A stretch of DNA of 64,000 nt, from the NCBI GenBank assembly GCA_001915385.1, contig MNQK01000031.1, forward strand, positions 62,001 through 126,000. The letters are read 5' to 3'. Numbering within the stretch: position 1 is the stretch's first letter; each line of letters opens with the position of its first letter. Made by a program: the position numbers and the translations under genes. Source of the stretch: Bacteroidales bacterium 52_46. GTDB taxonomy: Bacteria; Bacteroidota; Bacteroidia; Bacteroidales; Muribaculaceae. The notes under the pieces are model-generated. The model saw only the letters and a program-made list of their open reading frames with translations, was not told the origin of the DNA and ran no database searches. This document shows positions 25,966-35,341 of the stretch, piece after piece.

Positions 25966-26500
25966 TTTAACTTAGAATGTACCTTGCTTTTTTGAGTTTT
26001 ATCTAATCGTGCTATATACTTTTAAAGTATATATGCGTACCTGACGGAAACGATAACTGAATCATCTACATGTCGATTTATCCCTATTCAACCTCTAAGA
26101 GATGAGTTAACTTTTGTTAACATCCTCAGACTGCATTAAGCATGAATATATATGAATAAATATATATCAATAAATGGCCGCCTACCGGGGAGACATCGAG
26201 TCAACCCGCTGGACTCGACCTTTATGCTACAGACTAAAAAATCGATAATTTCATGTAAATTATCATGTTATCTATTACGTTTTGTTATTTGTATGGTTAT
26301 TTAGTAATAAATATCACATACTGATTTTGCACTTGCGTATACAAAATTAATATTCAATTTTGACACGACAAAATTTTTAAGGAAATTACCCCCCCCCCTT
26401 AACATCTATGCACATTCCGAGCGCATTTCTTAACACTTGAATACCGTTGATTTTCAACCAATTGCATGTCTGCGCTACCGGTATTGATCACATAAATTGA

Positions 26501-26590
26501 GTTGAATGGGGCGGGGGCGTCTCGCCCCCGTGGTATTTTCTTATACACTGAAAGTTACCACGAGGGCGAGACGCCCCCGCCCCATTCAAC
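26501..26590. repeat. Paired GC palindrome, family A
   Basis: Inverted copies starting GTTGAATGGGGCGGG, each holding CGGGGGCGTCTCGCCCCCG or a near copy, separated by a short AT-rich spacer. It shares its core with the elements at 34697 and 51905. Confidence 0.85.
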
Positions 26591-26595
26591 AGAGC

Positions 26596-26709
26596 TAAGC
26601 AAACAGCATTGGGACTCGCTTCATCGCGTCCACATTATAGTCTTAGCACTTAGCATGTTACGTCATTCAAGCGCGGACGGATTCATCGCGTCCCAATGCT
26701 GTTTACTTA
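26596..26709. repeat. Inverted pair related to the 74-nt module
   Basis: TAAGCAAACAGCATTGGGA (26596-26614) and TCCCAATGCTGTTTACTTA (26691-26709) are inverted copies with one mismatch. The same TAAG..AACAGCATTG start opens the 74-nt module at 26991. Confidence 0.8.
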
Positions 26710-26742
26710 AGGCGTCAATATCGGCTGGTATCCGACAGGATA

Positions 26743-26966
26743 CCGATTTAGCAGTAACCGGGTACACCGAAGCATAGCAAAGGTGTGCCCGGTAGGCCGA
26801 TACACGGTGACGGCGCCCGAAGGCAGCCGATTTACATCACATCTGTTTCGGTGGCAGACAAGGAGTTATAATTAAATCGGCTGCCTTCGGGCGCCTCCGG
26901 AGTCTCTGCATCTTTTCCGGGCACATCTCCGCTATGCTCCGATGTACCCGGTTACTGCTAAATCGG
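26743..26966. repeat. 224-bp nested inverted repeat
   Basis: Outer imperfect 50-nt arms at 26743-26792 and 26917-26966 enclose perfect 23-nt inner arms at 26812-26834 and 26873-26895. The element codes for nothing plausible and could fold into a long cruciform. The form is that of a non-autonomous mobile element, but no transposase is nearby. Confidence 0.8.
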
Positions 26967-26990
26967 CGACCTGACGGGCACCTTTATCCT

Positions 26991-27064
26991 TAAGTAAACA
27001 GCATTGAATCGCATCCCTACAATTCGCTGAGACTTTTGATTGCTAATTATAGTTCTGCAACACC
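26991..27064. repeat. 74-nt conserved module, copy 1
   Basis: Aligns without gaps to copies at 34791-34864 and 51999-52072. Shared blocks include TAAGTNAAYAGSATTGAATC at the start and AATTRTAGTTYTGCA near the end. Confidence 0.75.
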
Positions 27065-27112
27065 TACAGAATTTATTTTCTACAGGGGATTTCCTAACTT
27101 TTGCGCTTGGTG

Positions 27113-28501
27113 TCAGCCTTTCATGAAGTCCTTTTCGATAGCGGCGACGTCGTCCTGAAGCTGCTTTTCGTGAAGGAGACGGTCCTCAATGCTCTTGCAG
27201 GCGTAGAGCACGGTGGCATGCGTGCGCGACAATCGTGTACCGATTGCAGTGAGTGCCATCTTGGCATGCTTCTTGGCCATATACATTACCATCTGGCGGG
27301 CGTCGGAAACCTCACGTTTGCGCGACTTGGTGAAGATAGCGTCAGGTTCGATATTGTAGTGCGCGCTTACGCTTTGGGTCACCATCTCGAAGTTGATCTG
27401 TTTCTTGGTGATTTTAACGGCGTTGGATATGACGGTACGTGCGAGGTCGAAATCTATCTGACGGTTGAGTATCGCGGCGCGAGCCACAAGAGACACCATT
27501 ATACCCTCGAGCTCACGGATGCTTCCGGTCACATTCGTAGCGATGAATTCAAGCACATCGTCCGACACGGGCAATCCTTCCTGCTCGGCGATGCGGGTCA
27601 GCACATTGCGGCGTAGATTCATGTCGGGGCGCTCCAGCTCGACCGTCATACCCCACTTCATGCGCGTAAGCAGTCGTTCGGGCATTCCCTTGAGCATGGA
27701 GGGAGAGCAGTCGCTCGATATTATTATCTGCTTGTTGTTGAGATGCAGATGGCTGAAGATGTGGAAGAATGTATTCTGTGTCTTCTCCTTGTCAATCAAG
27801 TCCTGAATATCGTCGATAATCAGCACGTCGATGCTCTGATAGAAATGGATGAAGTCGTTGATACGGCCGTTGCGCGAAGCCACGGTGAACTGGCTCTCGA
27901 AAAGGCGGGAACTGATATAAAGCACACGCAACTGCGGACGGTGCTCTTTCAGACTCAGACCGATGGCATGCATCAGGTGGGTTTTGCCAACTCCCGACGG
28001 ACCGAAAATGAACAGCGGGTTGAACGTCTTGTTATCCGGGTCCTCTCCTATCGCCTTGCCTATGGAAAGAGCTATCTTGTTGCTTTCCGAACCGCAATAG
28101 TTGTCAAACGTGTATCGCGGATTCAATTGCGAGTCAAACGGCACCTGGACCGGCGTATTGAACGGATTGGCCGAAGGAAGTCCTTTCTTTGAAGCGGCAG
28201 AGGGAGCCGCACTACGTATATCGACCGCCGTAGTGGGTTCGTTCTGCACCTGGTTGTAATGGTAGAACAGCTTGGTGTCGGCTCCAAACACGCGCTTGAT
28301 GGCCGCGCCGAGGAGCTTGGAAAATCTCTCTTCAATATATTCTACGAAAAACGAGGTCGGGACGGTAAGTGTCACCTTGCCGTCGACGTAGCTTTTGAGC
28401 GTGACCGGTCGAAACCACGCGTCAAATTGTTCGGAGGGGATATTGTCGCTTATTATCTTCAAGCAGGCATCCCACAGTTGTAAGGGAGTTTTTTCCATCA
28501 A
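27113..28501 (-). CDS. dnaA: Chromosomal replication initiator DnaA
   Basis: Binds the origin and loads DnaB. The 462-residue protein has an N-terminal domain, the AAA+ core with Walker A FGPSGVGKTHLMHA and Walker B VLIIDDIQ, and the C-terminal DNA-binding helix-turn-helix with SRTHATVLYACKSIEDR. Length and start are normal. It follows priA on the same strand after a gap of about 395 nt. Confidence 0.97.
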   Translation of the reverse strand: MMEKTPLQLWDACLKIISDNIPSEQFDAWFRPVTLKSYVDGKVTLTVPTSFFVEYIEERFSKLLGAAIKRVFGADTKLFYHYNQVQNEPTTAVDIRSAAPSAASKKGLPSANPFNTPVQVPFDSQLNPRYTFDNYCGSESNKIALSIGKAIGEDPDNKTFNPLFIFGPSGVGKTHLMHAIGLSLKEHRPQLRVLYISSRLFESQFTVASRNGRINDFIHFYQSIDVLIIDDIQDLIDKEKTQNTFFHIFSHLHLNNKQIIISSDCSPSMLKGMPERLLTRMKWGMTVELERPDMNLRRNVLTRIAEQEGLPVSDDVLEFIATNVTGSIRELEGIMVSLVARAAILNRQIDFDLARTVISNAVKITKKQINFEMVTQSVSAHYNIEPDAIFTKSRKREVSDARQMVMYMAKKHAKMALTAIGTRLSRTHATVLYACKSIEDRLLHEKQLQDDVAAIEKDFMKG

Positions 28502-28896
28502 GTATATTCATTTAAGGGCTGTTCTTGCCAATACAAATTTCCAATAATTATTTAATAAAAAAAAGTGATTTTTTATTTGGAAATTCAACAAACGCTACAA
28601 CTATTCTGTCAGTCAGCCACTTATAATTGCGTGGAACATTTCGTTAACCTCTTGCTGCAACTTATCGCGGTAACACACTGTAAATGCATTTGTTACACAC
28701 TCAATACCGCATACCCGGCTCTCCGTGGAAAATATTGTAAAGCCGTCTTATTATCCCCTCAATCAACCGTATCCCGAACTTTTCACACCTATAGGAAATA
28801 TTTTTATTTATTTAGACTAAATCTAAATAATGTCTGCGCAGGCGTATTTTTTCCGTAACATCCGGCAACGGGCCGCAATCATGCTCGGGCACCATG
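28502..28896. other. Intergenic region between priA and dnaA
   Basis: 395 nt, partly AT-rich. It contains a perfect inverted repeat at 28810-28828. Sequences that loosely resemble DnaA boxes occur, but none matches TTATNCACA well, so I do not call an origin. No gene is credible. Confidence 0.5.
28810..28828. promoter_or_regulatory. Palindrome resembling a metalloregulator operator
   Basis: ATTTAGACTAAATCTAAAT: 7-nt arms around a 5-nt centre. The form resembles DtxR/MntR-type operators, but no metal-transport gene is adjacent. Confidence 0.35.
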
Positions 28897-31365
28897 TCAG
28901 GGGTCGACATCGTAATAGACCTGAGTATTTTTAATCGCAGGATTTTTGGCCATCCTCACGTATGTCGATTTCAGTACATCACGGAGTCGGGGGAGAGAGG
29001 CTGCGGTCTCAACCTTAATCATTATTTTCTGTATGTAGAGCGATTTCACACGGGTGACGCGCGGCTGATCGGGACCGCTCACCCTGTTGCCGAGCTGCGA
29101 CGCCAGCAATTGCGCGTATGCGTTGGAAAAATGTTGCAGCACCGTCGCGTCGGCATGCTTCAGATATATGTAAATTATGCGTGTGAACGGGGGATATAGA
29201 TATGTCCGGCGCTCCTCGATTTCGTGATTGTAGAAATCAAGATAGGAATGCTGTGACACAAACCGGAGCACGGGATGGTCGGGCGTGTAGGTCTGGATTA
29301 TCACCTCGCTGCCCTCGGAGTCGCCGCGGCCGGCGCGTCCCGACACCTGTTCAAGCATGTTGAACGCCCGCTCCGACGCCTTGAAATCAGGTATATTTAT
29401 AAGTTCGTCGGCATTCATTACCACCACCGACGATACGCTTTGGAAATCGAGCCCTTTAGTCACCATCTGCGTGCCGACGAGAATATCGGCCTTGCGCGAG
29501 GAAAACGCGTCGATGATGGCTTCGTAGCCGTCCTTGTTGCGGGTAGTGTCAAGGTCCATGCGAAGCACTTTGCGCGAGGGGAAGATGCTTTCAATTTCCC
29601 CCTCCACACGTTCGGTCCCGTAGCCTACCACTTCGATGGAGGGCTGACGGCATTGCGGGCACAGATCGGGCAGTTCATATACCGCGCCGCAGTAGTGGCA
29701 CACAAGCTGGCGGGAATGGTTATGGTAGGTCAGCGACACATCGCAATACTGACACTTGGGTACCCACGCGCACTGTTTGCACCGTACCATCGGAGCATAG
29801 CCGCGCCTGTTGCGGAACAGTATCGCCTGATGCGAGGCGCCTACGGCATCATTGATGCTTTTTATAGCATCGAGCGAAAGCGGACCGTTCACGGCCCCTT
29901 TCTGTCGCGCTCTTTTCATATCGATGATGCGTATAGGAGGAAGGGGCAGCTCGTTGTAGCGCGTGGTAAGGCTCACGAGACCGAATTTGCCGTTGAGAGC
30001 CTTATAATATGTGTCGACAGCCGGAGTCGCGCTCCCGAGCAGCGCTCTGGCGCCATGCATCGAGGCGAGCACCAGCGCCACATCGCGGGCATTGTAGCGC
30101 GGAGCGGGTTCCGACTGCTTGTAGCTTGCCTCATGCTCTTCGTCGACAATGACAAGGCCTAAGCGTCCGAACGGCAGAAACAGTGACGAACGCGCGCCAA
30201 GTATCACGCGCGGGCCCGGCTCGGCAAGCATGCTCTTCCATATATCCACACGCTCGTTGTCGGAAAATTTGGAGTGATACACCACAATGCTGTTTCCGAA
30301 TATATTCTGCAGACGCCGCGTGAGCTGAGTGGTAAGCGCAATTTCTGGCACAAGATACAGCACCTGCTCGCCTCGGCTGAGCGCGGCGTCAATAAGGTGG
30401 GAGTATATCTCGGTTTTTCCGCTTGAAGTGACACCGTGGAGGAGCACGGTGGATTTTTCGCGCCACAGTCCGGTGATTTCGTCGCATGCTTTCATCTGTG
30501 CCTGAGTCAGCAGCGGGAGGCGTCCGGTAGGCGTGCCGTCAAATTTGAACCGGTTTATTTCGCGGCGTTCTATTCGCGCAAGGCCGCGTTTGACTATCGC
30601 GTTGAGTATCGCGGAAGTGACGCCCGCACGGTCAAGCAGTTCCTTTCTGTCCACCTCCTTGACGATGGCATCTTTGCGGCTCACGCAACTCATCTCGGTA
30701 AGTGTCATAAGAAGCCGTTCCTGCTTTTTAGCCGAGCGGACAGCATCGAAAGCCGCGGCGAGAGTGGTGATGTCGTAGTTGGGAATCACTACCGTCTGTC
30801 TGACAGCGCGGTATCTCTCTATGATCTTTTCGGAAATCACGAGTATGCCTCTCTCAATCATTGAGGTAATGAGTGCGGGAAGATTCTTCACGGTGATTTC
30901 GCGCGCTATCGCCGACACGGCCAGTGATTTTTTCTCGCCGAGCAGCGATATTACAAGAGCCTCGCGGTCGTCGGGACGGCATTCCTCATCTGGCTCATAG
31001 TCGGGATTGAGCTCCACAAATGTCTCGCTCTCCACTTTAAGCCCCGACGGGACAGCAGCCTTATACACGTCGCCGACAGCACACATATAGTATTCGGCCA
31101 CCCATTCCCACAGTTTGAGCTGCGGATGCCTCACTATCGGGTAACCGTCGAGCACGACGGCTATATCCTTTATCTCAAATCCCTCAGGCGCCTGTGTGGT
31201 AAGCGACCTTATTATCCCGGTATAATACTTCTTGCGTCCGAAAGGCACAATGACGCGATAGCCGACCTTGACCGCGCTCTCCATCTCGGCCGGAATGGCG
31301 TAGGTGAAAGTAGAGTCAAGCGGCAACGGCAATATTATTTCAGCATACCATCGCGACATCGGCAA
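28897..31365 (-). CDS. priA: Primosomal protein N' (PriA helicase)
   Basis: An 822-residue 3'-5' helicase that restarts stalled forks. The N-terminal DNA-binding domain is followed by Walker A GVTSSGKTEIY, a DEEH box (VDEEHEASY), and eight zinc-binding cysteines in the pattern CKQC, CQYC, CHYC, CPQC. The C-terminal helicase half has VGTQMVTKGLDF and SGRAGRGD. Length is typical. It starts 17 nt after the MCE gene, so they share a transcript. Confidence 0.96.
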   Translation of the reverse strand: MPMSRWYAEIILPLPLDSTFTYAIPAEMESAVKVGYRVIVPFGRKKYYTGIIRSLTTQAPEGFEIKDIAVVLDGYPIVRHPQLKLWEWVAEYYMCAVGDVYKAAVPSGLKVESETFVELNPDYEPDEECRPDDREALVISLLGEKKSLAVSAIAREITVKNLPALITSMIERGILVISEKIIERYRAVRQTVVIPNYDITTLAAAFDAVRSAKKQERLLMTLTEMSCVSRKDAIVKEVDRKELLDRAGVTSAILNAIVKRGLARIERREINRFKFDGTPTGRLPLLTQAQMKACDEITGLWREKSTVLLHGVTSSGKTEIYSHLIDAALSRGEQVLYLVPEIALTTQLTRRLQNIFGNSIVVYHSKFSDNERVDIWKSMLAEPGPRVILGARSSLFLPFGRLGLVIVDEEHEASYKQSEPAPRYNARDVALVLASMHGARALLGSATPAVDTYYKALNGKFGLVSLTTRYNELPLPPIRIIDMKRARQKGAVNGPLSLDAIKSINDAVGASHQAILFRNRRGYAPMVRCKQCAWVPKCQYCDVSLTYHNHSRQLVCHYCGAVYELPDLCPQCRQPSIEVVGYGTERVEGEIESIFPSRKVLRMDLDTTRNKDGYEAIIDAFSSRKADILVGTQMVTKGLDFQSVSSVVVMNADELINIPDFKASERAFNMLEQVSGRAGRGDSEGSEVIIQTYTPDHPVLRFVSQHSYLDFYNHEIEERRTYLYPPFTRIIYIYLKHADATVLQHFSNAYAQLLASQLGNRVSGPDQPRVTRVKSLYIQKIMIKVETAASLPRLRDVLKSTYVRMAKNPAIKNTQVYYDVDP

Positions 31366-31382
31366 CCGTACGGAATCTCAGG

Positions 31383-32282
31383 TTAGAGCAACTTGATATT
31401 GATATAGCGCTTGGGATTTTTGCGTATGTCGACCAGCAGCGAGTCGATGCTCTGCGATGCCTTGGCAAGATTGTCGTAGAGAGCCGAGTTGTTGAGCAGC
31501 GCGCCGAGAGTCGAATTGGGATTCTGCAATTGCGCTGTAAGGGCGGCGAGGTCGGCCGATATGCGGTTGAAATTGCTGAGCGTCGAGTCAATGGGTGCGT
31601 CGGCTATATCGGATGTGACCTTGTTCAGGTCGGATACGATACTGTCGACCGACGCCACGACGTCGTTGACGGCACCGACGGTAGCCGGGAGAGTCCTTAC
31701 GGTTGCGTTGAGTGTCTTGGCCGTAGTGTTGAGCGTGGCGGTAAGAGCCTCTATGTTTTTGAACGACTGCAGCAGCGCCTCGTTGCCTGTAAGCGCGTTG
31801 ATATTGGTAAATATAGAGTCAAGTTTCGGCATAAGGCCGCTCACGCCTGGAAGAAGCTGCTCCGACACCTGGTCCATCATGCCGGCAGCAATACCCGCGG
31901 GTACGGTATCACCCGGAGAGTAGTACTCACTGTTACGCGCCATCTCGATTTTCACCGAAGCCGTACCGAGCAGACTGCTCTCAATCAAAGCCTTGGAGTT
32001 GACAGGTATTTTAAATTTCTTGTCAAGGCTCATCGACACGAGCACGCAGTCGGGGCGGTCGTACATCAGTTCCACGTTGTCGACCTGCCCTATCTTATAT
32101 CCGTTGACCATGACGGGAGCCGACACCTCAAGCCCTTTTACATCGCTGTATACAGCGTAATAGTAATTGGACGGCTTGAAGATGCTGACGCCTTTCAGAT
32201 ATTCAATTCCGAAGAAAAGGATTGCCAGCGCTATGAGTACACAGGCTCCTATCATCATCTCTTTTGTGAATAACTTTTTCAT
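31383..32282 (-). CDS. MCE/MlaD-family lipid-transport protein
   Basis: A 299-residue protein with an N-terminal transmembrane anchor (about 9-29), an MCE domain (about 36-115, with SDVKGLEVSAPVMVNGYKIGQV) and a long helical C-terminal tail of repeated polar heptads. MCE proteins form periplasmic hexamers that carry phospholipids between membranes. The permease and ATPase partners (MlaE, MlaF) are not adjacent here. Confidence 0.88.
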   Translation of the reverse strand: MKKLFTKEMMIGACVLIALAILFFGIEYLKGVSIFKPSNYYYAVYSDVKGLEVSAPVMVNGYKIGQVDNVELMYDRPDCVLVSMSLDKKFKIPVNSKALIESSLLGTASVKIEMARNSEYYSPGDTVPAGIAAGMMDQVSEQLLPGVSGLMPKLDSIFTNINALTGNEALLQSFKNIEALTATLNTTAKTLNATVRTLPATVGAVNDVVASVDSIVSDLNKVTSDIADAPIDSTLSNFNRISADLAALTAQLQNPNSTLGALLNNSALYDNLAKASQSIDSLLVDIRKNPKRYINIKLL

Positions 32283-32367
32283 ATATTATCGTTCTTTATT
32301 TCGATTTTATTGGCTTTTTATTCATCAGCTAATACCGGAGGCGACGGATTGACGTGTCAAGTGCTTC

Positions 32368-33513
32368 TCAGTCGGCACGCTTGCCGTTTTCCATCCTGAC
32401 GACAAACGCCTGCGGGAACTTAGCCCTCAGCCTACGCATCGTCTTTTCGGCTTCGGCACGGGTGCTGAAATGCCCCACAGTGTATTTGTACAGTCCGCGG
32501 TCGTAATATTCGCTGACTTTCTCGCCTTTGAATTTTTTTGACTTTGTCGGCACCTGCCTGTCATTGGCAAGTACCTGAACGCGATATTCAATCGCTGAGA
32601 CGGTTTCATTGCCGTCGGACATGTCGCTGCTGTCCTCCGCTACCTGTTGCCGCTCAGCGTCATCATCAGGCTTGTCCGGCTGTGTTTTTGTCCGGTCAGG
32701 CTTTTCAACAGGGACGGCTGGGCGGTTGCCGGTGACGGCCGCATAATATTCATCGAACGCATTTGACAGTGATTTCGCCATTTTCTCAACCCCGTCGGCC
32801 GATGCCATAAATTTTTCCGCCCTCGGATTGCTGATAAAGTCGAGTTCGACGAGCACCGCGGGCATTCCGGTAGACCACAGTACCCAGAATCCGGCCTGTT
32901 TGACACCTTTGTCATGACGTCCGGCTGTAGAAGTCAGACCGTCTTTTGCAAGGGTTGCAAACTCGATGCTGCGGTCAAGGTGCTTGCTCTGATTGAGTTC
33001 GAACGCGATATATGACTCCGGTGAATTCGGGTCGAATCCCTGGTATTTCTGAGAATAGTCCTCCTCAAGATACATTACGGCATTCTCGCGCTTTGCCACC
33101 TCAAGGTTGCTTTCCGAGCGATGCAGCCCGCAGGTGTATACTTCGGTTCCGGAAATTGAAGTGCGATTTTTATTCCTTTTGTCAAGCGAATTGACGTGAA
33201 TGGAGATGAAAAGGTCGCCTTTGGCGTCGTTGGCTATGCGGGCACGCTCATTAAGCGCGATAAACACATCCTTGCTGCGCGTGTACACTATCTTTACATC
33301 ATCTTCACTGTAATTTTTCCTGATTTTGTCGCCTAACTTCTTGGCTACATTGAGATTGATACTCTTTTCATTGGTGACTGCTCCTATCGCGCCATAGTCC
33401 TTGCCGCCGTGACCGGGATCGATGACCACAACAAACTGCTTGGCTTCGACGTTGAATGACAAAGCCACAGGCAACAACAGCAGTGATATATATTTTAAAA
33501 TTTTGATTTTCAA
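32368..33513 (-). CDS. N-acetylmuramoyl-L-alanine amidase with SPOR domain
   Basis: A 381-residue periplasmic peptidoglycan hydrolase. A signal peptide (to about 24) is followed by an Amidase_3 domain with the zinc-site motifs VVIDPGHGGKD, the SIHVNS strand and LVELDFISN. A Pro/Asp/Lys-rich linker leads to a C-terminal SPOR domain (about 305-375), which in other bacteria targets septal glycan stripped of stem peptides. It is first in an operon with the MCE protein and priA. Confidence 0.92.
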   Translation of the reverse strand: MKIKILKYISLLLLPVALSFNVEAKQFVVVIDPGHGGKDYGAIGAVTNEKSINLNVAKKLGDKIRKNYSEDDVKIVYTRSKDVFIALNERARIANDAKGDLFISIHVNSLDKRNKNRTSISGTEVYTCGLHRSESNLEVAKRENAVMYLEEDYSQKYQGFDPNSPESYIAFELNQSKHLDRSIEFATLAKDGLTSTAGRHDKGVKQAGFWVLWSTGMPAVLVELDFISNPRAEKFMASADGVEKMAKSLSNAFDEYYAAVTGNRPAVPVEKPDRTKTQPDKPDDDAERQQVAEDSSDMSDGNETVSAIEYRVQVLANDRQVPTKSKKFKGEKVSEYYDRGLYKYTVGHFSTRAEAEKTMRRLRAKFPQAFVVRMENGKRAD

Positions 33514-33532
33514 GATATATATTTTAACATGA

Positions 33533-33540
33533 CAAATTTA
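33533..33540 (-). promoter_or_regulatory. -7 box of the amidase-MCE-priA operon
   Basis: TAAATTTG on the minus strand, about 20 nt before the amidase start. The -33 element is weak. Confidence 0.5.
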
Positions 33541-33603
33541 GCAAAAATCAGATAAATATCGTTCCTCTTTTAGTTTGAAATTTCGTTAAATAATATTTTT
33601 GAC

Positions 33604-33611
33604 TAATTTTG
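33604..33611 (+). promoter_or_regulatory. -7 box of gldB
   Basis: TAATTTTG, 20 nt before the ATG at 33632. A TTG in the same frame at 33599 precedes this box, which argues for the later start. Confidence 0.5.
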
Positions 33612-33631
33612 TGAACAATTCAACCAAAAGC

Positions 33632-34627
33632 ATGAAGTATTTTTCCACAATATTTTTAGCCGTTTCTTTGCTTGCCGCCGGATGTTCATCATCCGGAAAC
33701 GGCAGCGATGCCGGCGACGCGGCGACAAGCGCATCATTCACACGACTCGACAAAGTGGTGACGCAGTTTCCCCAACTGTCACCCGCGCGACAGCACGCCA
33801 TAGTCGACTCGCTGACCGTGCCGCTCAACGATTATATATATCTTATGGGAGCGTCGACAGGCGATATTCCCGCATCGATTGACTCGCTGAGCCACACGGC
33901 GGCATTCGCCATGTTTGAGCCGGAAGTCGACAAGGCATTTCCCTCTACCGCGGCAATCGAAAAGCAACTTGGCACGCTTGACGCCAATATCAGACATCAG
34001 CTCCCTACGTTGCCTCACTATTCCTATTACGGCATCATCTCCCCCTACCGGCAGCAGGTCATGCTGGTCGACTCGGTGATATATGTCGCCCTCAACCACT
34101 ACCTCGGTGCCGGACATGAGGCTTACAGTTCCATGCCCGAATACTCCCGCGCCACCAAAACGCCCACATATATACCCCTTGACATCGCGGAAGCCATCGT
34201 CGCGATAGAATACCCTTTTGTGGCAAACAACGCTCCCACCGCCATACAGTATTTCCTCTACGAAGGTGCGCTTCTCAAGGCCGTCGCCGATCTTACAGGC
34301 ATCACCGATACCGCAACCCTGATGGGATGGACATCGGAACAACTTGCGCAGGCGGAAGCTCAACAGGGCGCAGTATGGCGCAAAATGGCCGCGGACAATA
34401 TCATCTATTCCACCGACATGTCGCTCGCGCGCCGGCTATGCGCCCCCGCTCCGTCGGCCATGCCTGTTTCCCCCACCCTGCCCGGTCGTATATGCCGCTA
34501 CATCGGCTACCGCATAGTCGACTCATACCTCGCCAACAATCCCGGCACATCACTCTCCGACCTCCTCTCACCCACATTCTACAACTCCCCGTCCACCCTC
34601 ATCAACTCCGGCTACTCACCGAAGTAA
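33632..34627 (+). CDS. GldB-like lipoprotein
   Basis: A 331-residue protein with a lipoprotein signal (LLAAGC near residue 18). The body shows features of the GldB family: repeated aromatic and acidic helices and the segment TYIPLDIAEAIVAIEYPF. GldB is needed for gliding in Flavobacterium and is conserved in non-gliding Bacteroidetes, where its role is unclear. It is transcribed alone, divergently from the amidase operon, and followed by repeats. Confidence 0.75.
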   Translation: MKYFSTIFLAVSLLAAGCSSSGNGSDAGDAATSASFTRLDKVVTQFPQLSPARQHAIVDSLTVPLNDYIYLMGASTGDIPASIDSLSHTAAFAMFEPEVDKAFPSTAAIEKQLGTLDANIRHQLPTLPHYSYYGIISPYRQQVMLVDSVIYVALNHYLGAGHEAYSSMPEYSRATKTPTYIPLDIAEAIVAIEYPFVANNAPTAIQYFLYEGALLKAVADLTGITDTATLMGWTSEQLAQAEAQQGAVWRKMAADNIIYSTDMSLARRLCAPAPSAMPVSPTLPGRICRYIGYRIVDSYLANNPGTSLSDLLSPTFYNSPSTLINSGYSPK

Positions 34628-34696
34628 CGAATGATATCAAGACCATAACGCGAGTGCGACAAATCACATCCAGCCACTATTAACTTACGCTGAGTT

Positions 34697-34781
34697 GATA
34701 GGGGCGGGGGCGTCTCGCCCCCGTGGTAACTTGCAGTGTGTAAAGATAATACTCCGAGGGCGAGACGCCCTCGCCCCTATC
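34697..34781. repeat. Paired GC palindrome, family A
   Basis: Inverted arms starting GATAGGGGCGGGGG with the inner palindrome CGGGGGCGTCTCGCCCCCG. The right arm has two differences (GAGGGCG). The spacer contains gtgtaaagataata, also found in the element at 51905. Confidence 0.85.
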
Positions 34782-34790
34782 TATATCCCT

Positions 34791-34864
34791 TAAGTTAATA
34801 GCATTGAATCGCATCCTTACGACTTGCAACGACTTTTGACAGCCAATTATAGTTTTGCATCACC
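34791..34864. repeat. 74-nt conserved module, copy 2
   Basis: Same length and blocks as the copies at 26991 and 51999, directly after a family A paired palindrome. Confidence 0.75.
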
Positions 34865-34914
34865 CTCGATTTAGTCGTGACCCAGCGCGCTCCGGCGTGC
34901 AGGACAATTAGTGC

Positions 34915-34950
34915 AAAAAAAGAGGCGACATGTCGGATTGACATATCGCC
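34915..34950 (-). terminator. Terminator of rpsO
   Basis: GGCGACATGTC (34924-34934) pairs with GACATATCGCC (34940-34950) with one mismatch; on the minus strand a run of seven T follows. Confidence 0.85.
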
Positions 34951-34980
34951 TTGTAATCTTCAAGTAGAAAGCCTCGGCTC

Positions 34981-35256
34981 TTACTTTCTGATACCAAGCT
35001 CTTTTTGAGCGATGATTGCACGGTAGCGGTTGATATCTTTCTTGGCAAGATAGTCAAGAAGACGACGACGTTTACCTACAAGCATCTTAAGAGCGCGAGC
35101 TGTTGTATAATCTTTGTGATTTGACTTCAGGTGCTGAGTCAAATGAGAGATACGGACTGAGAATAATGCAATCTGTGCTTCAGGTGAGCCAGTGTCAGTC
35201 TTGCCCTTACCGTACTTCTCAAAGATTTCTACTTTTTCTTCAGAATTCAAATGCAT
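34981..35256 (-). CDS. rpsO: 30S ribosomal protein S15
   Basis: A 91-residue S15 that binds 16S rRNA early in small-subunit assembly. Diagnostic segments are TGSPEAQIA, LTQHLKSNHKDY and LVGKRRRLLDYLAKKD. It is a single-gene unit with a strong promoter (35310-35341) and a strong terminator (34915-34950). Confidence 0.97.
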   Translation of the reverse strand: MHLNSEEKVEIFEKYGKGKTDTGSPEAQIALFSVRISHLTQHLKSNHKDYTTARALKMLVGKRRRLLDYLAKKDINRYRAIIAQKELGIRK

Positions 35257-35309
35257 TCTTTCGGATGTTTAAAGTGTTAATAAATAAAAGTTATGCTTAA
35301 AAAGCTCCG

Positions 35310-35341
35310 CAAAATTACAACATTCCCTCCAATCCACCAAA
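35310..35341 (-). promoter_or_regulatory. Promoter of rpsO
   Basis: On the minus strand, TTTG (35338-35341), a 20-nt gap, and TAATTTTG (35310-35317): both boxes and the spacing match the Bacteroidetes consensus. The leader is about 50 nt. Confidence 0.75.

Larger units (their letters stand above)
25966..27112. other. Gene-free repeat-rich region
   Basis: More than 1.1 kb without a credible gene. It holds a palindrome (26013-26033), a hairpin with TCGAGTC/GACTCGA (26196-26218), a run of ten C (26389-26398), a family A paired palindrome (26501-26590), an inverted pair (26596-26709), a 224-bp nested inverted repeat (26743-26966) and a 74-nt module (26991-27064). Confidence 0.75.
34628..34914. 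other. Repeat-bearing gap between gldB and rpsO
   Basis: Contains a family A paired palindrome (34697-34781) and a 74-nt module (34791-34864). No gene is visible. Confidence 0.65.

Noticed and set aside
26502..26777. Plus-strand frame of 91 codons in the repeat region
   Set aside because: It runs through three repeat elements and has no protein-like composition.
28565..28858. 97-codon frame between dnaA and priA
   Set aside because: No family, no promoter, unusual composition, and it spans the palindrome at 28810.
28502..28896. Replication origin next to dnaA
   Set aside because: No cluster of good DnaA boxes (TTATNCACA) is seen; dnaA location alone is not enough. GC-skew analysis of the genome would be needed.
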